A stretch of 64,000 nucleotides of DNA from Paralithodes platypus (lineage: Eukaryota; Arthropoda; Malacostraca; Decapoda; Lithodidae). A program made the position numbers and the translations under genes. Below the pieces are notes generated by a model, which saw nothing but the letters and a program-made list of their open reading frames with translations, was not told the origin of the DNA and did no database searches. Location: positions 22,873,015-22,937,014 of the forward strand of contig CM064517.1 of assembly GCA_032716605.1 (NCBI GenBank), written 5' to 3'. This document shows positions 52,238 through 63,935 of this stretch, piece by piece (position 1 is the stretch's first letter; every line of letters begins with the position of its first letter).

Positions 52238-55200
52238 AATACATAGTACTGGTATGCCAACAAATGTGAAGATAGCCCATATCCTTTATCTCTTAATTAT
52301 TTATAAGGTCTCTAGTTTAGATCATCTCTCTTAAGATTGGGAGAGCTCCCAAATAGTGTCGAGAGGTAAATGTCTGCAGCTGTACCCCACAAACAGGTAA
52401 AGCTCTTCCAAAATCCTCTATGCACCACTTGTCTGTTTAAGCTACAAATATTTCTTTTACAGGACTTATTTTTTTACTAGCAAGTCACCATAGATGTGCC
52501 AACGACAACAAGGACCCACAGTGTAATGAAGAAAACTGTATATCATAAATTTATTACTGGTACTTCGTGTAGTAGATGTGTGTAGCGTAAATAAAATTAA
52601 AGTCGTCAGTGCATTAAAGTCACCATCTACCCTATAAATCATCACTATACTTTTGTAGCCAACACTAAGTAGACAATTTCCATTACATTTCTTGTCTTAG
52701 GTAATTGCCATTAGATTTTATGGGTAGTAGCTTATGGAAGAGAGGGTCTATGATGTTTTTAATTGCAAATTATAGGACTTGAGGTGATTTCCTTTCAGTG
52801 GCGATTTTAGTTTTGTTGACGTTAGCCTACTCTTCTGTCATGCCTTACATCTCGCTGCTTCATACAAACACACAGATGCCCTCAATATTCCCTCAACGTT
52901 TTAGCTTGAAAAGGTATCCAACTTAAAATGAGATATAGTACACTAATATATTTTATCACTCAAAATACTTCACAGGTTTGCTTACACCTTTTGGTATCAC
53001 TAAATGGACAGGGAATATGGAAGGTAGCTGTACCCTGAGGATATGTGTTCTCTTAGTCCTCAAGGCACAACAGATTTAAATATAATGTAGTGTAGAGACT
53101 CTTTAGAATACAGATATTAGACAACATATCTGTGATGATGACTTATAGCACAATGTTGATACTGCATGGTATAATATTTTGGATAGGGCTTGGACATGTA
53201 GCACAAAGTTGATATATTATACATTTTGGATGACCTGAAAGTGATGATTTACCCCTTTACTTAGACCCCTACGTCAATGTCAAGGAACTACAATAGCATT
53301 ATTTTACAGTAAAGGCAATGTTACAAGCCTCCCTTATTTTCACTTCTATTTGAATTTGGCCCAGACATCCAATTCAACTACAGTACCTGGTATAGTACTG
53401 AATAGTATACGAAGCTCCTGAGCTGTGAATCTTCTCTTAGCAAAGGGGCTAAAAGTTTCATATCAGTAATAACTACCACAGTTATACTATAGAGAATAAA
53501 ATATAGATATGCAGTCATTTGATTTGATTATTAATTTTTAAACTACAAATAACCCAAATGATCACAAGTTGTCTAGTGTTTGTTTTGTTAATGAGTCTCT
53601 AGTGTAGTGGAGCGTTACTGCACATCTCAGGTACAATGCTTCATAGTGTAAAGTGCTGCAGGACCAACACCGTCATACCTGTCGGCTGCAGTGGGAGACG
53701 TGGGCTATTATTATCCAGTAGCAGGAATTTTCAGGCTATTAAGGTGGACTTGCATTATCACATTTATCAGCAATATTTTATCACCAGTTCGGGTCTTTAA
53801 AAGTTTATAATAATTGAGTTGCCTAAATTGATTTAGTGGTACCTTCAGTTTTCACCACAGTTTGTAACAGAGCCCTAAGGTTTTGCTATAAAAGATAAAT
53901 TACCGATAAAAAATTGCCAAGAAAAATGTGTGTATGCCTCCGTCTTTATATTTATATTAGACTCTCTCGTCATTGTGTTCCATATAGTAAAGTTCCTTTG
54001 TTGGTTTCATAGATTTCCCGCAAATCAAAAAACAAGCTTGTGAATACAATCTAGCAGCAGTTACACCAGGATGCCTGCATATAGGCCTGGTGTAACATGC
54101 TCTGTGTCCACCCATGTTCCTATATTACTGACGTCTTCTTGTTCTCAAAGATTCAGTCTTTATATAGCGTCTGTATCACCGGTTATATTAGCTCCCTTTT
54201 TTGGTAGGTATTGTGAAGCTCTACTTAAGCCTTGAAGCTTAATTTTGGTTTTAATTCAGTACTGTAATGTTAATTCTTGGCTTGCATTTCAACTACTTTT
54301 GAATCTGAAGTATGTAGTCTAAATTCTAATGACTATACTGGTAAAATGATCAACACCAATTTGTTGTCTTATGATTTTTACTCGGCTCTGTTCACCTATA
54401 TTCTTTTTCCTTTCCTCTCTTTGTTTACACATCTCATCTCTTTTCTTTTAATCTCTTCCTATTATCTCCTCAATTCAATTCAATTCAATTCAAATAAGTT
54501 TATTGTTATATGATATACATACGTATGTATTATGTTTACATACATTTATGATAGGGGATCTGTTTTCTATCTTCTCATCTCTTGTAATTATCAAGAAGGG
54601 CTTCATAATATAGACCTTTCACTTAGGCTGTGTTCATAATGTAAATGACGAGCGTCTGTGATATTTATATATACTGGTATACTGTATATATAAACTCAGA
54701 TGCTTACTTTATCTATTGATGCAAAAGATACAACTGAAGCCGCACTTTGAATAAACCTAGCACTGTAAGATCAATGCCACCAAGTCAGTCGTATGTATGT
54801 ATATACTCATACATACATACCAAGTCAGTCGTACTTGCCATAAATCCTCAGAGCAGTATGCCATTTGTATTACTGTATTTACTGTTCTTTACTTTCTGGT
54901 ATGTATACCTGTACTGTACTTGAAACAATGGATACCCGGAAAATCATCCTCATTCTTGTACAATAGTTTGCTGTGTTTTGAGATCTAGACAGAACTATCA
55001 AATTGTAAACATCGCACCAGAAGGCAGACAGAACATGGTATGAAGTATGCAATATTGTTCTGTACCTATAGAAATCATTAGTTCGTAGCTTTCAAAGTCC
55101 CATGGACCCCAAAACAGACAGGATTATGTTACTATATTATATTAGGCTCTTGTAAAGTAAGAATATCACTATTATTATTGACTACACTCTTCATGAAGTT

Positions 55201-55636
55201 AATAAGGCATCAAATTGATTGACTGGCAGACGTGACTGAAACTGGCTGTAGTAAAGTGCAACTTTAGTAATACAAAAATCAACTTACCCGGTACCGGTAT
55301 CCTGTATCTTGTGAATGAACCATTTAATTCTTGTATGAGTAAAATAATTTGAATAACCATATAGTCACTTTTCTGTTACCCTTTATAACTTATTTAAGAA
55401 TGCCTTGATGTGTTAGAAAAGAGTTGAATGAGTTAATTCTAAATTTAAGGACAATCTCACTAAACTTATATCCCTTGACTTGAGAACATGATGGTATAAG
55501 GTGAAGTTGAACAAAATATATAATTTTAGCTCATTTCCTGTAGCATAAATTTAAACTGGATATAGAAAGAAATGTACTAGTGTTTGTATCTAATATTACT
55601 CATCCTGAAGTTATGGCAATATGATATAGACAATAA
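52238..55636. other. Unassigned AT-rich stretch
   Basis: No gene seen. Small features: a (CAATT)n microsatellite at 54471-54494, and a duplicated CCAAGTCAGTCGTA at about 54779 and 54820 around a GTATGTAT/ATACATAC inverted pair. Confidence 0.45.
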
Positions 55637-56138
55637 TATAGGTTTGATTCCCGGAGGTAAGTAAAGAAAACCTAATATATAGTAGGGCCCCGTAATCATT
55701 GACGATATTGCCTATTACAGTAGTATAATAGTCTCCATTCAACATTATGCGTCAGCATTTTGAATCTACCGCGCGGAAGGATCGTGGAGGACTCATCATA
55801 AGTGCACGCTTAATTCCCTCATGGGATCGTCATTATGATTGGGTACCCTACAGAAAAATATGTAAAAAATAAAAAATAACAATATCTGCTATCATATGAC
55901 TTTCCATATGTGGATTTATTGTATTTCGCTACACCGACACCAGGCCCTCTAGCGGCCATCTCGTCCTTCATTGAAATACCAAGATCAAACTATAGAAATC
56001 AACGAATGGGAAGTGGGATGGTTGGGAGGATCGTTTATCGTCAATGATTACGGGGCCCTACTAAATATTAGGTTTTCTTTACTTCCCTCCGGGAATCAAA
56101 CCTATAATTTAATAGTGGCCCCTCCATCATTGACGATA
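55637..56138. mobile_element. Hairpin-ended MITE-like element (family H), copy 2
   Basis: The left part (GGTTTGATTCCCGGAGG to GCCCCGTAATCATTGACGAT, 55641-55704) matches the inverted right end of copy 1. The right end 56037-56138 is a complete palindromic arm from ATCGTCAATGATTACGGGGC to GGCCCCTCCATCATTGACGA. Family pieces also occur at 32118-32147. Confidence 0.65.
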
Positions 56139-56141
56139 TGA

Positions 56142-56612
56142 GCAGATGTTGAGGACACTGGGGCTTCCGACACTGGCATATAGGAGAAAGAGAGGGGATA
56201 TGATCGAGACTATTAAGATAGTGTCAGGAAAGTATGATGAGGATGTGTGTGAAGGTATCTTCTTGATGCGGGAGGGAACAAGAACGAGAGGACACTCTAG
56301 GAAAATTTACAAAGAAAGAAATAGGCTTGAGAAGGCAAAGAACTCATTTTGTGATAAAGTGGTAAATGAGTGTAACGCACTGCCCCAGTATGTAGTCGAT
56401 TCCGAATCAATAAGGGAGTTTGAAAGTAATCTTGATAAAGCATGGGGAAGACAAGATTTGAAGTTTGATTATAAAGCAAAAATACAGAATAGTAAAAATG
56501 TTGCGTCTGCTACCGCCGCCGCCAACACCGTGAATGACCGCAGCAGTGCAAGTACTGGTACTGAGCTGGATACACAGGCCTAGTTTGCCTTTTTCCAGAG
56601 GATCTACTGTAA
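56142..56612 (+). pseudogene. LINE (family alpha), copy 3, 5'-truncated C-terminus
   Basis: 144 codons in frame (LRTLGLPTLAYRRKRGDMIE ... STGTELDTQA, stop at 56581-56583), then the family 3' end CTACTGTAAGAAACT. A short duplication GATAT flanks it. It landed at the tip of the hairpin element. Confidence 0.88.
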
Positions 56613-56931
56613 GAAACTAAGATATTGCCAGAATACCAAGATTGGAGGGGGACATTCGTGACAATATCCTTCACCCCAGGGGACAAAAATCCATATAAAA
56701 TTTGTTTAAGTTTTATTGTATGCAAACAATATATTTCTTATAAAAATTACAAAAGATTGCAAGCAGTGCGTGGCATCAAGAAAATCTGCTTACTCATGAC
56801 CAGATCTCACTTCAAGATCTATGCATGATACTTTGTGGGGACACACATGTGTTCCCCTAGATTGAACTATAATTCTGCAGAATTTCGTTCTCACCTTAAT
56901 ACTATTTGTACAATATAATCATAGAGGGTGC

Positions 56932-56999
56932 GGAAACGCCCGGGAAACCAAAGCCCCACCCAGGGCCCTGTGCCCCTCAGCAATTATGAAGAGAAAGTT
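56932..56999 (-). repeat. Fragment matching the LINE-gamma 5' end
   Basis: About 68 bp nearly identical to 17133-17205 (GGGTGCGGAAACGCCCGGGA ... CAATTATGAAGAGAAAG), without the downstream LINE ORF. 57000-57284 beside it is unassigned; it includes GCCGCCTTTGGCGGGGGGAT near 57234. Confidence 0.6.
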
Positions 57000-57284
57000 G
57001 AGGGGCAAGGGAAAAATGTGACGCTTTGGCTTCCAATCTTGGTAGATTGGGAGGTCAATCCACGGACAAGACGCCGTCACTCGAGATCTAGAAAATATAT
57101 ATGTTAAAGGAACAGTCAGAGTAAGCTATGGGTATGGCAGAGATCGCTCAGTTCTCACTCTGATAGACCAGCCCATCACCACATGACTAGAACCCAATCC
57201 TCTCAGCATCAGCTAGGAAAGGCCCTAGAAAGCCGCCTTTGGCGGGGGGATAGCTCCCCTATTTCAACCCCTTTCGGGGTCGGG

Positions 57285-58275
57285 CACACGCCCTGTGTAT
57301 GTGGTATAGGGATGTAGTTTAAGGTGAGGTGTTCTACTGTCCAGTTTGTGAGAAGGGTCGCCGTAGATTTGGCTGCGGTGAACCAGTCGTGTAGTGTATT
57401 GAGGTACAGTTGGAGGAGTTGTGCGGCTGTGTTTGTGTCTCCATGTGTACATGTGAGTGTTATGTCGTGTGCGGAAGAGGCTGTGTGTATCTGGGATGTG
57501 TGGGGTATGGGTGGGTCGTGCATGTAAAGATTGGAAAGTGTTGGTGACAAGACGGATTCCTGAGGGACTTCGTTTGTGAAATTTCTGATGTTCGATAACT
57601 GGCCAGAAAATCTTACATGAGCACATCTGCCTGCTAGATAGTTGGCCAGCCATCTTTTTGTGTTATTGTACATGTTTGTATTAAGAATTTTGTAAGGTTG
57701 TGGCGGGGAATGGTATCAAAAGCTTTACTTATGTCAATTGTAACAACAAGTGTTCTGTGTGGTGGCCTAGCTGAATTGTTGCCATCAAAATCTTTTTGGG
57801 TGTTTGTGGAGTTGTGTCGGTTTGATGTAGAGCTAGGGGAATGTGAGGTGTGGTTAGTTGTAATATGAGGCATTCGGTAACTTTTGAGGGGGTGCAAAGG
57901 AGAGTGATTGGGCGGTGTGAGGAGGGTAACATGGGGTCTTGTTTGGTTTGGGGATTGTGATGATAACACCATGCTTCCAGATATTTGGTATTACGTTGTG
58001 CGAATAGCTGTATGTTGGTGAGTGCTTGAATGCCTTGTGATCCCAGGTGTCTTAAGGTGTATGTTACTTATTTTGGCTAGGCCATAGGCGGACGAGTCTT
58101 TAAGGTTGTCGATGATATGCTTTCTCGATTTATAATGTGTAGGGCGCTTGACTTGCGCATATCACACATATGTCTGTCTGACTGTTAATGAAGGGTACAC
58201 AGTCCAGGTCTGTAGGGAATAGTCGCTTTCGTCGGATGACTCATCGATTGTCACGGAGGAGGTTAAGATGGCAGT
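57285..58275 (-). pseudogene. LINE (family beta) copy 2, RT fragment
   Basis: Minus strand, several frames: VTIDISKAFDTIPRHNLTKF (motif A) at about 57740, KRWLANYLAGRCAHVRFSGQ, NEVPQESVLSPTLSNLYMHD (motif B, QE for QG) at about 57540, HDITLTCTHGDTNTA and FTAAKSTATLLTNWT. It carries the RT portion of the LINE family whose C-terminus is at 12297-13284. Multiple shifts. Confidence 0.7.
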
Positions 58276-58289
58276 TAGTTTGTGAGTTG

Positions 58290-59720
58290 TTGTAGTCGTT
58301 CCCTAAGCTGCCTGGCCGAACAGCCCCGAGTCCCTAAGGAAGGCCATGGCCACGATCGGGCTTTCCCACAGGGCTCTCAAGGAATGTAGATTATGTTGTT
58401 GGCATAAGTGATTGTGTAGAATGCAGTCTTCTATGATGTGTCTAATAGTAGGGGGTGCTGTGTTGCATCCTGGGCAGGTGTCGACGACGGAGATATGCAG
58501 TCTCATAGCTCAGGAGAGCTGGATGGTGCCCGCATTTCAGCCTGGCCAGGTGGACAAAGAGGATTCGGAAGGATGATTTTGGTAGGTCGTGCCTGCAGCT
58601 GCGTGTAGTCTATGAGTGATCGGATGGAATGGAGAGATATATGAGTATGGATGTGCTTCTGGAAGCTGGTTTGGGGTGGGCAGGGAGGGAGAGATGACTA
58701 TTTGTGTGTGGTACAGTACTGTGGGCTGGGTGGTGTTTTGATATACTGTACTGTGTTTGTCCAAGTTTTGGTTTGTTTATTTTGCAAGTTTTACATTGTA
58801 ATTCCTTGGTGTCTGTGGGTGTGCTGCCATGTAGTGTAGTGGGTGGTGTTCCATTACTGATCTTATGTATAGTTTGTATACTGTGGTGGTAGTTTCTTTG
58901 TTGTGTCCAAATTTGGTGTGAGCAAGTGACTTGAGGGCGTTCTGGGTGTCTGTTTATTTTTTATGTTTGTGATATGTTGTTTGAATGTCATTAGAGTATT
59001 ATATGTTACTACAAGGATTTTGGGTGGGTGTGTGTGTCTTAGGGGGGTGTTGTTTATGGTGAGGTGTGGGGTGTTTTTGTATTCAGCTGTCCAGCTTGTG
59101 AGGAGGGTTGCAGTGGATTTGGCTGGGGCCAACTTGAGTCTGTTTCTAGTGCACCAGTCATGTAGTGTGTCTGTAGGGTTGAAGGAGATGTGTTGCTCTG
59201 TCTGGGCCTTGGTGTGTGCATGTGAATGTTAGGTCGTCTGCGTAGGAAGCTATATTTATTTGGGGTGCGTGGAGTGTAGGTATATCATGCATATACAGAT
59301 TGAAGAGTGCGGGCGACAGGACGGATCCTTACGGGACGCCGTTTGTGAAGTTTGATGCTAGATAAACTGAGCGGCAAATTATACTTGTACACGTCTGCCT
59401 GCTAGGAAGTTGGCCAGCCACCTTTTTATGTTGTACTGCATGTTTGTGTTGTAGATTTTATTTGTTAGGTTGTGGCGGGGGATTGCATCAAGGCTTTACT
59501 AATGTCGAGTGTGGCAAGTAGTGATCGGAGCTGATGCCGTCAAAAGCGCTTTGTGTAAGGTCTGTAAGAAGAGTGTTTGTGGAGTGTAGTGGCCTGAAGC
59601 CATTTTGTGTTGGAGCTATGTAGGGGTAGAGCGTGTGTGGTCAGTTGTAGTACGAGGCGTTGTGATACTTTGGAGGGGGTGCAAAGGAGTGTTATGGGGC
59701 GGTGTGAGGATGGGTTTGTG
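58290..59720 (-). pseudogene. LINE (family beta) copy 3, RT to C-terminus
   Basis: Minus strand: RT remnants at 59150-59700, STATLLTSWT and LVVTYNTLMTFKQHITNIKN at 58960-59130, then VVDTCPGCNTAPPTIRHIIE (CCHC knuckle) and WESPIVAMAFLRDSGLFGQA ending at 58303. The 3' end lies against LINE-beta copy 2. A 58-bp R1 fragment is inserted at 58745-58802, and about 190 bp present in copy 1 are deleted near 58850. Confidence 0.75.
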
Positions 59721-60047
59721 AGTTAAAGAGGTTGGTGTTCTTTTCTGTTGTCCGTGACGTGGCTTCTTCCCTGACTGGTTCCTCTTGGTGTGCCTTCCCC
59801 TCGGTAGTGCATTTTATATTTTTTACATCTCGCTGTGAATTTTTGTTCCTTAATCTTGATCTGTCACTCGTGGCCCTTGTTCACTTGTTGGTTGGTGGTG
59901 GAGTGTGTGTGTTTGCCTCATCCTTCGTCCCTGCCCTATAAGAATTCCTGTGTGGAGCTCATGTGGTTTGGCTGAACTGATGACATAGCCAGAAATGTCT
60001 GCGTGTCTTCACCTTCCTCGTTTGGTGGTGGTGTTTTTTTTATACTG
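59721..60047. other. No gene seen
   Basis: GT-rich sequence continuing from the LINE; no feature I can support. Confidence 0.35.
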
Positions 60048-60215
60048 TACCCTGTTCAAAATAAGTATGCCAAAAGCTCTTGAACATTAACCTGTATAAC
60101 TCACAAACGACTAAAATAATCGAGCTAATATTTCAACTATTTGGGAAGATTCGGACAGGGAATAGGTGTGCCAATTTACAGTCCCTTTGCTAAAGCCACT
60201 TTTTTGAGTTGCAGA
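60048..60215. repeat. Foldback-family end fragment
   Basis: TACCCTGTTCAAAATAAG, ACCTGTATAACTCACAAACG and TTGAGTTGCAGAGGTTA parallel the left part of the element at 34509; the right terminus is absent. Confidence 0.55.
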
Positions 60216-60840
60216 GGTTAGGGCTACCTACCTACTTAACAACCTAACTACCTACCTTACCTTACCTACCTACCTACTTAACTACCTACCTACCTAACCT
60301 TACCTTACCTACCTAACTACTTAGTTACTTACGTACTTACTTACCTACCTAACTACTTAGTTACTTACCTACCTACTTAGTTACTTACCTACTTACTTAC
60401 TGACTTACCTAACTACTTAGTTACTTACCTACCTACCTACCTACTTACTTACCTACCTAACTACTTAGTTACTTACCTACCTAACTACTTAGTTACTTAC
60501 CTACCTACTTACTTACTTACCTACATACTTACTTACCTACCTACTTACCCACCCACCCACCTACCTACTTGCCTATCTACCCACCCACCCACCTACTTGC
60601 CTGCCTACCCACCCACCCACCTACTTACCTACCCCCCCACCCACCCACCTACTTACCCACCCACCTACTTGCCTACCTACTCTCCCATCCACTATTTACC
60701 CACTTACTTACCTACCGACCTACCCACCCACCCACCTACTTACCTACCTATCTACCTACCTACCTACCCACTTACATACCTACCTACCTAGTTGCCTTCC
60801 TACCTGTGTGTCTGTCTACCTAGATACCTACCTACCTGCC
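60213..60840. repeat. Tetranucleotide tract (CTAC/CTTA/CCAC)n
   Basis: About 630 bp of imperfect 4-bp repeats that drift from CTAC/CTTA to CCAC/CTAC. ORFs across it are artefacts. Confidence 0.95.
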
Positions 60841-62639
60841 TTTACTACCGTGTTTAATTATACCATTAGACGATTATATTCAGCTTAGGAAAGACCTCTA
60901 CATGGGTATACAACTATCTCAATAAAGTCCCCGACTCCCATAGATTATTCCTAAGCTGCATGAAATTGACTATTGATTGCCATATTGATAGATGTGAAAC
61001 ATGTTCTTTCTGTGTTATGTACAGTATTCATATAATAATTGTACTACTGTGATTTTGTAATTAAATAAAGATGAATAAACTTTAACATTTTGTATCATAA
61101 AACCTTGTTCTTCACCTATGTATTACCATTGATACACATACATATTCAAGACACATGCTGTACATATAGGCTACACGAACGACACATATATACAGTACAT
61201 ACTAGACATAAAACACAACATACATGAAAACAATTAGCCTATACGCACATACCTTGAATACACGAAAAGTATAACGCACATAGTTGCACATACGCACACA
61301 CTTACATACATATATTGACACCAAAAGCAGAGAAGAGATGAATGCTATTATCAAAATAAAGGTAATAGTTTATAGTAATGCAAACTATAAATATCCCTAA
61401 TAAACATTGCAAACATATATAATAAAGTTTAATTCACGTGTAGTTTTCTTTTCCCTATATCAAAAGAAAAAACTAACCCTCGTCACATCATACTGCTCGA
61501 GGACAGCCCTGTGCGGGTCTCAAAGCTACAACTACTAATATAGTGAAATATGGCACCATTTTGTAGTCATATAGTTGGTTATAGGATTATTGGGAGGGAC
61601 ATAACAGACGCCATTTTGGGGACAACCTGGACATCGGGCGCCATTTTGGAGGCAAACAAATGATCAAAATGGCGGGAAAAAACGAATAAATAAAAAGGAA
61701 AATGTAAGTCAGTTCATAAAAATAAATGAATGATAAAGAATGAGAGGTGAGAATATAAACAGACAATTATGGCTAGAAAGAAAGAAGGCACCAACCCTCG
61801 CGAGATAGCACTTTTCCCGCCATTTTGCCCCCTGGACCCCCTACCAGACCCCCACCCACCCCCTCCCAGGCCTATGACAGCACAGCATCCCCCCTTATGA
61901 TGTGCTGTTCGAGAGACTTCTATGCAAACGAAAAATGATCAAAATCGAGCCAGTGTCCTCCCAGGTCTCTCACCAAACCTCACTTTACATCAAACCTAAC
62001 CTAACATTTGGGTCTTTTTCCAACAGAAGATCATAAGCTATGGTTCCTGAGCTTGACTTAGGTTCCCGCCATTTTTCCCCCTGACTCCCTACCTACCCCC
62101 CTCCCCCCTCCCAGGACTATACCAGAAAATTACCAGGGGGTAAGAAATTCCAGATTTTGACCCAATTTTCGTGAGGTTAGGTTTGAGTAAAAGTCTCTCC
62201 CAAACAGGAAATCATAAGAAGGGGTGTTGTGCTAATGTAGTCCTCGGAGGGGGGAGGGAGGGGGTCAGGTAGGGGGTCCAGGGGTCCAATGGCGGGAAAA
62301 AGATCAGAGAGTACCAGGAGGGAACTAACACGATTTTGGCAATTTTTAGTGCTGTTTGGTCCTCAAGATGGCGGGAGGTGGCCTATTAAGCTATTTTGTC
62401 CCCAAAATGGCGTCTTTTCTCTGAAAAGGGGCGTTACCTATTAGGCCATAAATGATAGTTGTCCGTTTATACACTAGATGGCGCCTACATGTTTTTCTTC
62501 TTATTCCAACTTACTTTCTCTTTCCATCTCATATCTTTATCGTATGTTCCTCTTATTACCTTTTCTTAATTATTATCTTTTATTTGTATTATTATTATTT
62601 ATTTTTGTATCTCTTTCTTTACTTACCAAGTATATATTA
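60841..62639. other. No gene; inverted-repeat region with GCCATTTT words
   Basis: 60841-61800 is AT-rich and unassigned. 61815-61890 (CTTTTCCCGCCATTTTGCCC ... CCCACCCCCTCCC) is largely complementary to 62240-62310 (GGGGAGGGAGGGGGTCAGGT ... CAATGGCGGGAAAAAG). A third related block lies at 62062-62122. This suggests a foldback repeat of about 500 bp. Confidence 0.5.
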
Positions 62640-62880
62640 TCAATATACTGTATACGTTGGAAGACACGCAGAGGGATGTCCTAGGGCTATTCTCAATCTT
62701 TCTTCTATTCAACAGCTGAGCTCTGGAAGTCTCCCAGAATCAGTTTTTCCCTCTTCCTATGACTTAAATTGCTTAAAGCTGTGTGTCCAGGCATTTTGGC
62801 CCTGACACTCCTTTAAACTCGCCACAGGCAATTCTGGCCTTTTGTCTCCCTCACTCACATAGAACAAAAATGAAGTGTTC
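62640..62880 (+). pseudogene. LINE-epsilon fragment (second half of C-terminal region)
   Basis: CAACAGCTGAGCTCTGGAAG, CCTATGACTTAAATTGCTTA and CTTTTGTCTCCCTCACTCAC match the LINE-epsilon copy at 1699-1900 read in reverse; frames are broken and there is no A tract. Confidence 0.7.
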
Positions 62881-63206
62881 TAGGACAGTAAGATATGCGG
62901 GGGCTGTTCTGATATTATATAATGTGAATCGTGACTATTACATACTTCTCCCGATCTTTCCACCTTGCATATTAGCCATTTATCTTGTAGTTAGTGTGTG
63001 TTTTATTAAGTTTAGGAAGGTTCTGGGGGAGTTAGAAGGTTAATTGAGATAGATAATACCACTTTAATTGCTAGCGATCCTTCCCAAACTGAATAATATC
63101 GTCTAATGACTGGTAAAATAAAGGATTATTTTATTTTAATGTTTTATATAGTTAATTATGGTGTTTTTTATTGTGTATTAATATTTACACAAGTTAATTA
63201 TTGTTT
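62881..63206. other. No gene seen
   Basis: AT-rich spacer between a LINE-epsilon scrap and a TTAA MITE. Confidence 0.35.
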
Positions 63207-63407
63207 TTAACCCCTTCACCACCAATACGTAATTTTTATCATATTCTGGTTACCTTCAGACGATTTTCTTTACTTATACGACTCAAATGGGTAAATACGA
63301 TCTCAATAAACCCTCTTAGCAGCATTGGTCCTTCTTAAACTGCAGACAATCATGTAGTTTTAGCCAGAAACAAAGGTAAGAAGGCGTCTTGGTGCTGAAG
63401 GGGTTAA
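63207..63407. mobile_element. TTAA-flanked MITE, family I, copy 2
   Basis: 201 bp; tips TTAACCCCTTCACCACCAAT and, inverted, TTAACCCCTTCAGCACCAAG, both followed by ACG. TTAA on both sides; no ORF. Confidence 0.85.
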
Positions 63408-63711
63408 GGCATATTTATTTATCTATTTAATTTAGTTCAGTAAAACATTCACTGACATAGTTAATGGCATAAAGAAACACTTGTGGGGTTTACAAATATT
63501 CATATTTTATTTAGACAACTGAAAATTGAATAAGATGGTGTGCATATGTAGATCATGGGGTGCACATGAGTTCCCAGGAAGTGCACAGTCCTAATTGGTG
63601 TACACAGGATCCCAGCGACGCACACAGACATGTAGTTACAGTCACAGACCCTAGAAAAACAAACGTATAACTATTAATCACACATAAGTAAAAATAATAC
63701 AATATCAACTG
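63408..63711. other. No gene seen
   Basis: Spacer; a few CACA-rich words near 63540-63640, nothing assignable. Confidence 0.35.
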
Positions 63712-63935
63712 CCTTAACTCACGTCCACTCACCGATTCTCTGCAATCACTCTCTCTTCGTCGCAATGTTGCATCTCTCGCTGTTATCGCAATTACAATAA
63801 TCAGTGAGCTCTCTCAGTGTATACCAACTCCTCTACGTAGGGTACGTAGTACCCGTCTTGCAACACAACCCTACCCCTACACTGTACTCTGTGCAACTCT
63901 CCAACCCAAGAGTAAAACGATACTATTCAACGGTT
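63712..63935 (+). pseudogene. LINE-epsilon fragment (first half of C-terminal region)
   Basis: Plus strand: NSRPLTDSLQSLSLRRNVAS, ELSQCIPTPLRRVRSTRLAT, matching the peptide from 1802-2194. It breaks off near GTAAAACGATACT. Confidence 0.75.

Noticed and set aside
54277..54513. 78-codon hydrophobic ORF
   Set aside because: Low-complexity, ends in the CAATT microsatellite, no domain.
60569..60823. Thr/Pro/Leu-rich ORF of 84 codons
   Set aside because: Lies wholly in a tetranucleotide repeat.
62452..63043. ORFs rich in Leu/Phe/Tyr that look like membrane proteins
   Set aside because: AT-rich composition bias; the second half overlaps a decayed LINE-epsilon fragment.
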